Positions 53,758-61,918 of a stretch of DNA of 64,000 nucleotides are shown piece by piece. A program made the position numbers and the translations under genes. This DNA comes from Anaerolineae bacterium. Lineage in GTDB: Bacteria; Chloroflexota; Anaerolineae; Aggregatilineales; Ch27. The stretch lies in NCBI GenBank assembly GCA_013178165.1, contig JABLXG010000019.1, forward strand, positions 1 through 64,000, given 5' to 3'. How positions within the stretch are numbered: the first letter of the stretch is position 1; every line of letters starts with the position of its first letter. The notes beneath the pieces are model-generated. The model had not been told where the DNA came from. It worked only from the letters and a program-made list of their open reading frames with translations, and did no database searches.

Positions 53758-54378
53758 ATGATTCGTCATACTACGTTTTTAGGGTTCGTATTGGCGTTGT
53801 TCTTGCTTCTAGGGAGCGGGCAGGGGCTTGGCGCACAGGGGAACGGCGATTTTCTTTGCGTTCACGCCCCGACGGAAATCGCCAAAGGCAATACGGAAGC
53901 GATCGAGATCGAGATCGATCTAAGTACGCCCACACCGCAGGGCTGGACATGCGCGGCGCTCGGCGAGACCCAGCCGGTGATGGGCGTTGGCATCCACGGT
54001 ACGGGCACCAATTTTTTGCTCGATCCCATCGCCGATCGGGAGTCAGCCACTGTCCGCAATCCAGGCTCCAACCAGTGGAACTGGAGCATCAACGCCATCG
54101 GCGACGAGAATACTTCCCATAACCTGATTGTCTATGCTTACGTGCCGGACGAGAGCCGGGTTACCGGCATCCGCTCGGTGGGGCGCGTCCCGCTGCGCAT
54201 CACGATCCTGCCGCCGACGGGCACCGTTTTCGACCAGATTATGCGCTTCGTCAACAACGCCAAGGAGTTGTTGCTGGTCATCTCGGCGGCGATCGTCACC
54301 GTCATCGCCCTGCGCAACCAGATCGCCGGGCTGTTCAAAGGCGGCGGAGGGAGCACACCACCTGCACCGGGAGGTTAA
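53758..54378 (+). CDS. Secreted, C-terminally anchored protein of unknown function
   Basis: 206 residues. A signal peptide (FLGFVLALFLLLGSGQGLGA) is followed by a beta-sandwich (~32-155) with two Cys (FLCVHAP, WTCAALG) that may form a disulphide. A TM helix (ELLLVISAAIVTVIALRN, ~175-193) comes next and a short Gly/Pro-rich cytoplasmic tail ends the protein. The NQWNWSINAIGDENTSHNL segment resembles bacterial Ig-like sandwiches. The topology suggests an outward domain on a single anchor. AAGAG lies about 8 nt before ATG 53758; an in-frame ATG at 53740 also exists. Own promoter and terminator, so monocistronic. Confidence 0.6.
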   Translation: MIRHTTFLGFVLALFLLLGSGQGLGAQGNGDFLCVHAPTEIAKGNTEAIEIEIDLSTPTPQGWTCAALGETQPVMGVGIHGTGTNFLLDPIADRESATVRNPGSNQWNWSINAIGDENTSHNLIVYAYVPDESRVTGIRSVGRVPLRITILPPTGTVFDQIMRFVNNAKELLLVISAAIVTVIALRNQIAGLFKGGGGSTPPAPGG

Positions 54379-54392
54379 GCCCGCACCCAGAA

Positions 54393-54451
54393 GAGGTAGA
54401 CCAGGGGCCAACCAGGGGCCTAAAAGCACCTGGTCTGGCCTCTTGTTGTTC
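54393..54451 (+). terminator. Rho-independent terminator
   Basis: Long stem: AGACCAGG (54398-54405) with CCTGGTCT (54429-54436), extended by GAGG/CCTC with a small bulge, then TTGTTGTTCT. It closes the 53758 transcription unit and faces glpC. Confidence 0.65.
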
Positions 54452-54506
54452 TCCTGATCGTGAGTCCAGCTGTTTCCCGGTCTTGCCGCGGCTTGTGGAG
54501 ATCAGC

Positions 54507-55808
54507 CTAGGCCCCCGGCTGGCGGGGAGAATCGTCGATCTCGGCCATACGCAGGCCATAGGCTTCCGCCACCAGCATGACCGGGTGGAATGTTTCCGCG
54601 CCGGTCAGCGAGCGGATCTGCCAGCGGCAGGTTTCGGTGTCACAGACCACCTGTTCGTGTCCGCCTTCACGGACATGCTCAACAATCGGCTGGCCAACTG
54701 CCTCGGAAATGGCCCGTTTTTCCGCCTTGAAGCCATACGTGCCGCAGATGCCGCAACAATCGGCGTCGATTTCTTCCATCTCCAGCCCCGGAATGAGGGC
54801 CAGTACGTCCAGCGCCGGGCGGCCTATGCCGTGCGCCTTGAGCTGGCATGGGGCGTGGTAGGGCAGGCGGCGATCGATCCGGCGGAAGTTAGTGTCCAGC
54901 CGTCCGATCGTGTGCAGGTGGCGCAGAAATTCCATAAAGTCCCACACTCCCGCGGCAACGGCCTGTGTTGCTGCGTCGCTCATGTTCAGGATGTGAATGT
55001 AGTCGCCCTTGAGAGCCATCATGCAGCTCGCTGCTGTGCCCACAATCGGGATGCCACGCCGGGCGTATGGTTCCAGCCAGGCTACGTTTTCCCGCGCGTA
55101 ACGGCGCGCCGCTTTAAAGTCTCCGTTGGATTGCATGGGCAGGCCGCAACAACGCAAGGGCGGCACGATCACCTCGAATCCCAGGTGCTCCAGGACGGCG
55201 ACTGCCGTCCGGCCCACGTGCGGCTCGTAGGCGTTAGTGGCGCAACCGTGAAAGTAGACCACTGTCCGCGCCGGGTCGCAGGCTTCGGCGGCTTTTTCCC
55301 CCCGGATACCACGCCGGGCCTGGCGGCGTACCCACCAGCCGCGGAAGGTATAGCCCGCCCAGCGCGGCAGCGGCGCGCGCGCCGAGACGCGGAAGGTCTT
55401 TTCCGCTGCCCAGCGCAGCACGCGGTTGCCCGTGCCAAAGTTGAGCAGCGGCGCAAAGGGCGTCCCCAGCCGCCCCCAGACCTCATTGCGGCCCAGGAAC
55501 CAGTTGCGCAGGCTGATTCCGTGCGTTTCCACCATAGCCGCCTTGGCCTGAGTGTTGATCTCCATCACGCGGACGCCGTGCGGGCAAACCAGCGTGCAAA
55601 TCCCACAGCCGGAGCAATAGTCCACGCTGTGGTCGACCGAGGGCGCGCCCGGCTGGCGCATTCGCTGGGCCTGTGGGCCGACATGCTTGGGGCCGGGGAA
55701 CAGGTCGGTATGGGGGGCTACCGTGCAATGCGCAGTGCAGATGTTGCATTTCACACACAGATCGGAGGTAAACGGTGTGTTCTCCAGCAGGTGCAGCAGA
55801 TCAGACAT
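54507..55808 (-). CDS. glpC: Anaerobic glycerol-3-phosphate dehydrogenase subunit C (Fe-S)
   Basis: 433 residues. Two [4Fe-4S] motifs lie at the N-terminus (DLCVKCNICTAHC and YCSGCGICTLVCPHG), as in GlpC and other heterodisulphide-reductase-like Fe-S proteins. Two CCG-type domains follow (FHGCATNAYEP...LRCCGLP and YHAPCQLKAHG...DADCCGICG), typical of membrane-associated quinone-linked electron transfer. GlpC anchors the GlpAB flavoproteins to the membrane and passes electrons to the quinone pool. ATG 55808 has GGGA 6 nt upstream; ATG 55820 overlaps a GAGGG. It is the last gene of the minus-strand glp operon, 50 bp after the kinase gene. Confidence 0.88.
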   Translation of the reverse strand: MSDLLHLLENTPFTSDLCVKCNICTAHCTVAPHTDLFPGPKHVGPQAQRMRQPGAPSVDHSVDYCSGCGICTLVCPHGVRVMEINTQAKAAMVETHGISLRNWFLGRNEVWGRLGTPFAPLLNFGTGNRVLRWAAEKTFRVSARAPLPRWAGYTFRGWWVRRQARRGIRGEKAAEACDPARTVVYFHGCATNAYEPHVGRTAVAVLEHLGFEVIVPPLRCCGLPMQSNGDFKAARRYARENVAWLEPYARRGIPIVGTAASCMMALKGDYIHILNMSDAATQAVAAGVWDFMEFLRHLHTIGRLDTNFRRIDRRLPYHAPCQLKAHGIGRPALDVLALIPGLEMEEIDADCCGICGTYGFKAEKRAISEAVGQPIVEHVREGGHEQVVCDTETCRWQIRSLTGAETFHPVMLVAEAYGLRMAEIDDSPRQPGA

Positions 55809-55858
55809 AGGTAATCCCATCCCTCACTGGAACGCCTGGCAGTTCCCCGCCGACGCCA

Positions 55859-57793
55859 TCACTGGGCCACAGGCAGGTAGATCTTGAAGGTGGTGCCCTG
55901 CCCTGGCACGCTTTCCACTTTGATCCAGCCCCGGTGCGCCTCCACGATCTTGCGCGCGATAGTCAGGCCAACACCCATGCCGCCGGTGCTGACATCGCGG
56001 GCGGGATCAACCCGATAGAAGCGGTTGAAGATGTAAGGTAGATCGGTGTCCGGGATGCCGATGCCGGTATCGGCAACTGTGATGCAGACCTGGCGGCCTT
56101 CGGATTTCACTCCAAAGGTGATTGTCCCGCCGTAAGGGGTATAGTTGACCGCATTGAGCAGGATCACATCCAGCGTGCGCTTGAGCCGGCTGAAATCCCC
56201 GAAGACCGGAAAGCCCATATCCGGGCGCTGCCATTCCAGGGTGTGGCCTTTTCCCAGCGCCATCGTCTGCCCGCTGCGCACCGCCGCGTCGATCAGATCG
56301 CGGGCATCCAGGCGCTCAAGTTCCAGGGTCAGGTCGCGGTCCAGCTGGATCAGGTTCAGCAGGTCGTCCAGTGTACGCTCCAGGTAATCCACCTGCAGGC
56401 TCAGGATGTTGAGATGCTCGGCCACTTTCGCTGGATCATCCGTGCGTCTCAACACCCCCAGGCTGACACGCATCGTGGTCAGGGGGGTCTTGAAGCTATG
56501 GGAAGCATCCCCGATGAAGCGCTCCAGCACAGCGGTGCGCTCCCGTTCCATCTCCAGTTCGTATTGCTGCCGTTCCGCCGCTTTCTGTTCGGTGAGGTCC
56601 TGGTTGATGAAAGCCAGCCCGATCATGGTGCCCTGCTGATCGTAAAGTGGGAACTGCGTGGAGCGGATCCAGTGCTCATCGCCATCGCTGCGGATGACCC
56701 CTTCCTCATGGACCAGCTTGCGCCCGGTGCGGATTACCTGCTGTTCCAAGGCATCCCATTCGGCGGCCTTCTCCGGGAAGAAATCCGCCGTCACCTTGCC
56801 CAGCGTTTCCTCCTGGCTGCTAACCCCCATCCGCCGCAATGACTCAGCGTTGTTCAGCAGGAAGCGCCCCTGCAGGTCCTTGACGAAGACGCTATCCGGC
56901 AGGTTGTCGATCAAGGTCCGCAACAGGGTGCGCTCCTGCGCCAGCGCCGCCTCAAAGCGCCGGCGTTCGGTGATGTCGCGGGAAACACCCAGCACGCCGA
57001 TCGGACGGCCGTCAACGTTGCGAATCAGGTTGACTTTTGTTTCCGTCCAGATCGTGGAGCCATCTTTGCAGGGTTGCTCCAGCACGTAGCGGCGATCAGG
57101 ATCGAGCAGGTCGGGATCATTGCTCCCGGCCCGCAGCGCCTGCAGGTAGTCTTCCACCTGGGCCAGCGAAGCCGGTGTCAGCACCTGGTCGAGCGACTGC
57201 TGCATCACTTCTTCCGCTGTGTAGCCGCGCAGGTATTCGACCGAGGGGCTGACATAGGTGAAGCGGCCGCTGGCATCCATCGTCCAGATCACATCACGGA
57301 CATGCTCGGCCAGCATCCGGTAACGTTCCTGGGTACGGCGGAGCGCTTCCTGGGCCGCCAGTACCTCCGTCAGGTCGCGGATCACGGCCAGACGGGCCGC
57401 CCGGCCCCGGTACAGAATGGGGCGGCCGTTGATCTCGATCGGGAAAGTCGAACCGTCGCTGCGCAGGCCGGTGCCGGTATAGGCCCCGGCAAAATTCGCG
57501 GCGATTTTCTGGGCAACGAGCGGGCGAGTATCCGGTGCAGCCAGTATCAGGGCGTCCTGGCCGATCAGATCATGGACAGCGTAGCCAAACATGGCTCCAA
57601 GCGCAGCGTTAGCATCCAGGATGATCCCTCGCTCGTGGATCAGGATACCTTCCAGCGCGGCATCAGAGAGCAGGCGGTAACGCTCCTCGCGGGCCTTGGC
57701 CTCGGCCAGCGCCTGCTCCAGTGCCGCGATCTGCGCCTGCGCAGCGGCCAGATCAGGGGACTGCACACCCGGTTGATTCTCGCTGGTGTCCAT
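55859..57793 (-). CDS. Triple-PAS sensor histidine kinase in the glp operon
   Basis: 644 residues, apparently cytosolic (no TM helix). A short coiled coil (AAAQAQIAALEQALAEAKAR) leads into three PAS domains, at ~50-165 (RYRLLSDAALEGILIHERG), ~175-295 (RYRMLAEHVRDVIWTMDASG) and ~310-420 (LIDNLPDSVFVKDLQGRF). The HisKA box has His in IGDASHSFKTPLTTM. The HATPase has the N box LDVILLNAVNYTPYGG, the G1 box ADTGIGIPDTD and the G2 box GGMGVGLTIARKIV. ATG 57793 has GGAGGG upstream; earlier in-frame starts fall inside glpAB. It lies between glpAB and glpC with short gaps and no response regulator nearby, an unusual position that suggests redox or metabolic sensing tied to glycerol oxidation. Confidence 0.9.
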   Translation of the reverse strand: MDTSENQPGVQSPDLAAAQAQIAALEQALAEAKAREERYRLLSDAALEGILIHERGIILDANAALGAMFGYAVHDLIGQDALILAAPDTRPLVAQKIAANFAGAYTGTGLRSDGSTFPIEINGRPILYRGRAARLAVIRDLTEVLAAQEALRRTQERYRMLAEHVRDVIWTMDASGRFTYVSPSVEYLRGYTAEEVMQQSLDQVLTPASLAQVEDYLQALRAGSNDPDLLDPDRRYVLEQPCKDGSTIWTETKVNLIRNVDGRPIGVLGVSRDITERRRFEAALAQERTLLRTLIDNLPDSVFVKDLQGRFLLNNAESLRRMGVSSQEETLGKVTADFFPEKAAEWDALEQQVIRTGRKLVHEEGVIRSDGDEHWIRSTQFPLYDQQGTMIGLAFINQDLTEQKAAERQQYELEMERERTAVLERFIGDASHSFKTPLTTMRVSLGVLRRTDDPAKVAEHLNILSLQVDYLERTLDDLLNLIQLDRDLTLELERLDARDLIDAAVRSGQTMALGKGHTLEWQRPDMGFPVFGDFSRLKRTLDVILLNAVNYTPYGGTITFGVKSEGRQVCITVADTGIGIPDTDLPYIFNRFYRVDPARDVSTGGMGVGLTIARKIVEAHRGWIKVESVPGQGTTFKIYLPVAQ

Positions 57794-57818
57794 CGGATGC
57801 CCTCCGCTTTCCCCGGCT

Positions 57819-60572
57819 TCAGGCCCGCAGCGCCGTACGCACGGCGGCATAGGCCGAGGCCAGGTCCAGCCCTTCGTCATAGCCGCCCACCAGCGGGTTA
57901 AAGCCGCCCAGGGCGTGACCGGCCACAGCCAGGTTGGTGAACGCGGGATGGTCCGCTTTGTCCAGCGGGCGCAGCGCCTCATCGGTGTGCACGCCAAAAG
58001 CGTGCACCGGGTGGCCTTCCGGATCGAGCAGGTTATCCCGGAACCATGCGGTACGGTCGTTGTTGGCCATCACCGCCAGCCCGGCGATCGGTTCCCAGAC
58101 ACGGCCATGATCGTCGCTCAACAGGCCGCCGCCATACAACCCGCCGCTTGCCAGGATGAAAGCGTCACCGGGGAAGACGGTCTCCCGTCCGGCGCTGGCA
58201 ACGGCCACGCCAGTCACTCGGCCACCCTCCACTACCAGGCGCGTCACTGGATGGCCGACCTGGACCTGAGCGCCCTGCCGCAGCAGCCAGCGCTTGAGCG
58301 TGTTGTACAGTCGTGTACCCGCCACGGAGGGCGTCAGCGTGGGCACCTCAAAAACCGGGACACCGATCCGCTCTGCCATCTCCGCCCGGACGCGGGGATC
58401 GTGCAATCCCAGCACCGCCGGGAAGCCGACGCGCCTCTCACCATTCAAGTGAACGCGCACCCGCTGCGCTATTTCGGCGCGGAAAGCCGGATCGTCGAAG
58501 CGGTGGGCCAGTTCGGTTGGGCTGAGGTCCCAGCCTTCATGGCGGGGCGGGAAATCGATAGACACGGCCCGGCAGGACGCCCCCGCCGCGGCCAGCATCG
58601 CGCTACAGAGGTCTGCGTCAAAGTCGCGCCAGCCAGCGAAGCCAACGACCAGCACAGGCACAGCGCCGTCGATCGCGCCAGCCGCCAGCCCTTCCGGGGC
58701 GAGGTCAACAGCGCGGGGGATGCCCAGCATCGATGGCAGGCGCCCTCCCTCTGCCAGCCGGATGAGGTCCTGCCCGGCAGCCCAGCGGCGGAACGCTTCC
58801 ACGCCCGGGTGGCCTGCGAATGGCCCCAGCGCAAACCAGCCCGGCGTCAGGATCAGGCGGCCCAGCCCTGCTGCCAGCACGTGCACCCGCGCTCCGGCCT
58901 GGACGGCCTGGATGGCGGCGGCCAGCCCGGCCAGCCCGGCCCCGATCACCACCACGCGCCGCCCGGCTGCTTTCGGGATCGGCCCTTCATCTGCGGCCCA
59001 GGAAGGCAGACTCAGCGGCGCCGCCGGGCGTGCATCGCCGCAGGCGTCGAGGCCCAGAATGCGGCGGTAGATCATCTCATCCAGCAGGAACTGGCGCAGG
59101 TGCTGGCCCCATAGCAGCGGGCGACCACCTTTGAACCGTTCCGCCACAAAAACGCGCAGGGCTTCGACGGCCTCACTGGCGGGGAGATCGCGGGCCTGCC
59201 GCAGGATGCTCGCTGCTCGTACGGCGCAGAACCCGCCCTGGCATGGCCCCATGCCCAGGCGCAGGTCGCGCCGCAGATCGTCCAGGGCGGGGACGTGGTC
59301 GTAGGCGGCGATGGCTTCCTCAAGCTGCGGGCGGGTGATCATCTCGCACTCACAGATCAGGGCGCCGGGCATCCTGCCGCTTTCCAGCAGCGCCAGCCGG
59401 TGGCCCAGTGTGTGATAGCGGCGTTCTGTGCCTTCTGGCAGCGGCTCGGTGGCTGTTGTGCATAGCGCGTCTATGCCCAGCCCGGCGCAGACATCATCCG
59501 CTGCCTTCTCAGCCATCAACCTGGCTGTGGTCAGCTTGCCGCCCAGCACGGAGGTGAAGCCCGGCCCATGCCGGACGACGGAAAAGGTGCGCTTAAGACC
59601 GCGCCCATCGGTGCCTTCTTCCGCTGCGCCCGGCGGCTCGTACAGCGGGCGTACGCCTGACCAGGCCCGTAGCGCCCGCGCCCCCCGGAACCCGGCGATC
59701 AGGGCCTCGCCTTCGTCCAGCATCTTGCTGACTTCCCAAGGTTCGATCGTGTTATCGTCCGGACTGCTGGCAGCCACCGAGGTTGTGCCGATCACGCTGA
59801 CCGTGCCCACTGGCACCAGGATGTCGCCATCATCTGGCGGGCGCAGGCGATTGACCACAGTGTTCACCCAGCGAATGTTCATGGCGATCATCACGCCGCG
59901 GCTCCAGCGGACGCGCAGATCATGCCCGGCCAGCGCCGCGATCTCGCCTGCCCAGGGGCCGCCAGCGTTGAGTACCCAGCGAGCCTCGACCACCACTGCG
60001 GTCCCATCCGCACTGTTCAGGGTTGCTCGCATGCCGTCTGCGGTGTAAGCCAGGGCGGTCACCCGGTGGTAAAGGAGGAAGCGCGCGCCATAGCTCTCCG
60101 CGGCGCGGCTAAAGGCATGGCCGAGATCAAAACCGTCGACCGATCCATCCGGCACGCGGAAGGCGCGCACCAGGTCGGGTCGCAGCGCCGGTTCCTGCCG
60201 CCGCAACGCCGGGATGGCGATCTCTTCGGTTTCAATGCCCGCTGCGACGCAGGCGGCCACCCACTGGTCGGCGTAGTCCGGCGGATCCTGCGGCGCGGCA
60301 ACAAAGACGCCGCCGGTGCCTTCCACAATGCCGGGGGCAATCCGGCGCAGGATGCGGTTCTCGGCGATACATTCGCGGGCGGATTCAGGATCGCGTACAG
60401 CATAGCGCCCGCCGGAATGGAGCAGCCCATGAAAACGACCGGAAGTGCCGGTGCTCAGGTCGCTCCGGTCAGCCAGGATGACCTGTAAGCCGCGGCGGGC
60501 CAGATCGTAAGCGGCGCAAACGCCGGTCGCACCGCCGCCGATCACCAGCACATCGCATGCCAGGTTTGCCAT
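57819..60572 (-). CDS. glpA: Fused anaerobic glycerol-3-phosphate dehydrogenase subunits A and B
   Basis: 917 residues. The first ~535 are GlpA: FAD site DVLVIGGGATGVCAAYDLARR, DAO fold, GGKLTTARLMAEKAADDVC, and a C-terminal [2Fe-2S] BFD-like domain with Cys in ICECEMITRP and GMGPCQGGFC. The remaining ~380 are GlpB: a second dinucleotide fold VVVIGAGLAGLAAAIQA, GDAFILASGGLYGGGL and GEHPVHAFG-like NLLDPEGHPVHAFGVHT. In most bacteria these are separate genes; total length matches the sum. The enzyme oxidises glycerol-3-phosphate to DHAP under anaerobic conditions. ATG 60572 has GGAGGAGG just upstream. It leads the minus-strand operon glpAB-kinase-glpC. Confidence 0.9.
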   Translation of the reverse strand: MANLACDVLVIGGGATGVCAAYDLARRGLQVILADRSDLSTGTSGRFHGLLHSGGRYAVRDPESARECIAENRILRRIAPGIVEGTGGVFVAAPQDPPDYADQWVAACVAAGIETEEIAIPALRRQEPALRPDLVRAFRVPDGSVDGFDLGHAFSRAAESYGARFLLYHRVTALAYTADGMRATLNSADGTAVVVEARWVLNAGGPWAGEIAALAGHDLRVRWSRGVMIAMNIRWVNTVVNRLRPPDDGDILVPVGTVSVIGTTSVAASSPDDNTIEPWEVSKMLDEGEALIAGFRGARALRAWSGVRPLYEPPGAAEEGTDGRGLKRTFSVVRHGPGFTSVLGGKLTTARLMAEKAADDVCAGLGIDALCTTATEPLPEGTERRYHTLGHRLALLESGRMPGALICECEMITRPQLEEAIAAYDHVPALDDLRRDLRLGMGPCQGGFCAVRAASILRQARDLPASEAVEALRVFVAERFKGGRPLLWGQHLRQFLLDEMIYRRILGLDACGDARPAAPLSLPSWAADEGPIPKAAGRRVVVIGAGLAGLAAAIQAVQAGARVHVLAAGLGRLILTPGWFALGPFAGHPGVEAFRRWAAGQDLIRLAEGGRLPSMLGIPRAVDLAPEGLAAGAIDGAVPVLVVGFAGWRDFDADLCSAMLAAAGASCRAVSIDFPPRHEGWDLSPTELAHRFDDPAFRAEIAQRVRVHLNGERRVGFPAVLGLHDPRVRAEMAERIGVPVFEVPTLTPSVAGTRLYNTLKRWLLRQGAQVQVGHPVTRLVVEGGRVTGVAVASAGRETVFPGDAFILASGGLYGGGLLSDDHGRVWEPIAGLAVMANNDRTAWFRDNLLDPEGHPVHAFGVHTDEALRPLDKADHPAFTNLAVAGHALGGFNPLVGGYDEGLDLASAYAAVRTALRA

Positions 60573-60681
60573 AAGCCCTCCTCCAACGGGACGTGCCAGC
60601 CAGGCGTGATGCATTTTCCCCCTGTGCAGAGCGTCTCCTGCCTGCCAGGCGTGTAGCAAACAGTGGCTATCCTGGCGGCTA

Positions 60682-60710
60682 ACAAAAGCCCGGCGTGCAA
60701 TAACCGGGCT
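60682..60710 (-). terminator. Terminator after tatA (minus strand)
   Basis: Seven-bp stem CCGGGCT pairing (60704-60710 with 60687-60693) and, on the minus strand, a TTTTGTT tail. It separates tatA from the glp operon. Confidence 0.65.
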
Positions 60711-60761
60711 GACAAACATGTTCACCCCTGAGAATCGGGCTGCCTGGATAACAACGCCTGG

Positions 60762-60947
60762 TCAATCGTTGTTCTTGGCTTTGCCCTCGGTTTCGCTTTC
60801 CTCTTTGTCGCCACCCTGGAGACCGCGCCGGAACTCGCGGATGGCCGTGCCCAGTTCACCGCCAATCCGGCCCACGCGCCCCACGCCAAACAGGACGATC
60901 ACGATCACCAGGATGATCAACAGTTCGGTTGGTCCTAGATGTGCCAT
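60762..60947 (-). CDS. tatA: TatA/TatE-family twin-arginine translocase subunit
   Basis: 61 residues. Family layout: an N-terminal TM helix (LLIILVIVIVLFGVGRVGRI), an amphipathic helix (GELGTAIREFRRGLQGG with the usual FG-hinge as FGVG) and an acidic/Lys tail. TatA forms the pore of the Tat pathway for folded proteins; tatC is not in the window. GGGGAG lies before the ATG. A minus-strand terminator follows, so it is expressed separately from the glp genes. Confidence 0.88.
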   Translation of the reverse strand: MAHLGPTELLIILVIVIVLFGVGRVGRIGGELGTAIREFRRGLQGGDKEESETEGKAKNND

Positions 60948-61103
60948 GTGGATTCTCCCCAGCTAGCCATACCGGTACGGGCCTGATAGCCCGGCAGACC
61001 AGAGACCCGGTTGCCCTCATTATACCGCGCCCGGCAGGCAGCAATAAGGACATTCGTATAAGTCACAGCTGCCGGATTGCACTGCTACCTCCGGCGAAGC
61101 CGC

Positions 61104-61433
61104 TCACGGTCGGGCGCGGTAGCGATCCGGCTCGGCAAAGAACTCAACCAGCTTCGTGCCTGCCGGGATGTGCGCCGAGTGCAGTTCGCCAGCGCGGATG
61201 GTATAGGAATCGCCGGGGCGGTACAGACGGGTCTCCCCGCCGATGGTCAGCTCCAGCGTCCCGTCGACGACCGTGCCCCACTGTGCTCCGTGAGCATGGG
61301 GCGGGACAGTTGTTGCCACCCTGAAGTGAAAGAAGACCACCAGCCCATCCGCTGAGCGCAGCATGTGACCATCCACGCCGGGGAATGGCACATCTGCCAG
61401 CGGCAGGCGCGTGATCAGTTCCGGGAATTCCAT
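61104..61433 (-). CDS. Small cupin-domain protein
   Basis: 109 residues forming one cupin_2 barrel. Motif 1 is partly visible (PPHAHGAQWGTVVDGTLELTIG: His-x-His and the Gly-Glu-type turn), and motif 2 (RPGDSYTIRAGELHSAHIP) retains the PGD turn and a His. Such proteins bind a metal and small ligands. No biosynthetic partner is adjacent, so the substrate is unknown. Confidence 0.75.
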   Translation of the reverse strand: MEFPELITRLPLADVPFPGVDGHMLRSADGLVVFFHFRVATTVPPHAHGAQWGTVVDGTLELTIGGETRLYRPGDSYTIRAGELHSAHIPAGTKLVEFFAEPDRYRARP

Positions 61434-61556
61434 GCCAACCGACTCCTTTCACAGGAATACCATGCTGCACTGCCTGAAGCATACCCGGCGTGCCGGGTTT
61501 CGCCACTGACCGGACTGCCCGTCGATCTGGCCGAATGAGAGCACCTTTAGTGTTCC

Positions 61557-61586
61557 TTGACCGCAGCAGGCCGGCAGGCTTAGACT
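61557..61586 (+). promoter_or_regulatory. Promoter of the 32-residue microprotein
   Basis: TTGACC (61557-61562), 18 bp, TAGACT (61581-61586); leader about 35 nt. Confidence 0.5.
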
Positions 61587-61626
61587 ATAAGTAGACTGCG
61601 GTTTACTGTTAGAAAGGTTCAGGTAT

Positions 61627-61725
61627 ATGCGCAACTGGCTCAGGCAACTCATGACCATCCCGCTGCTGGTAACCCTGATTCTGGTGTTGCTAACCTTTGT
61701 GATGTTTGGCCCGGCTTACACCTGA
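61627..61725 (+). CDS. 32-residue membrane microprotein in its own transcription unit
   Basis: ATG 61627 preceded by GAAAGG. The peptide is a basic N-terminus (MRNWLRQLM) followed by one TM helix (LLVTLILVLLTFVMFG) and a short PAYT tail. It has its own promoter at 61557 and a terminator ending at 61785, so it is likely to be expressed alone. No family was recognised. Confidence 0.55.
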   Translation: MRNWLRQLMTIPLLVTLILVLLTFVMFGPAYT

Positions 61726-61747
61726 TCGGGCCGCAACCTTTTCAGGC

Positions 61748-61785
61748 CTTTGCGCTGGCGCTCAAGCTGGCGCAAAGCGTTTTTT
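61748..61785 (+). terminator. Terminator after the microprotein gene
   Basis: Eight-bp stem CTTTGCGC (61748-61755) with GCGCAAAG (61770-61777), loop 14 nt with inner pairing, then CGTTTTTT. Confidence 0.75.
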
Positions 61786-61918
61786 CGCCCTTTGCTACCT
61801 GTTCTTGCCGCCCTTGTCTCCGCCGCGGTGTACGCGGGCGGGCCTCGCCCCTGTGCGGCAGGGGATAAGGTGTGTTACACTACAGCCATCCTGACCCCGT
61901 CCGGGAGGAAGCTGCGCC

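Noticed and set aside
61786-61918. SRP 4.5S RNA gene upstream of dnaX, a common location
   Set aside because: The conserved GGAAG tetraloop/asymmetric-bulge core could not be found.
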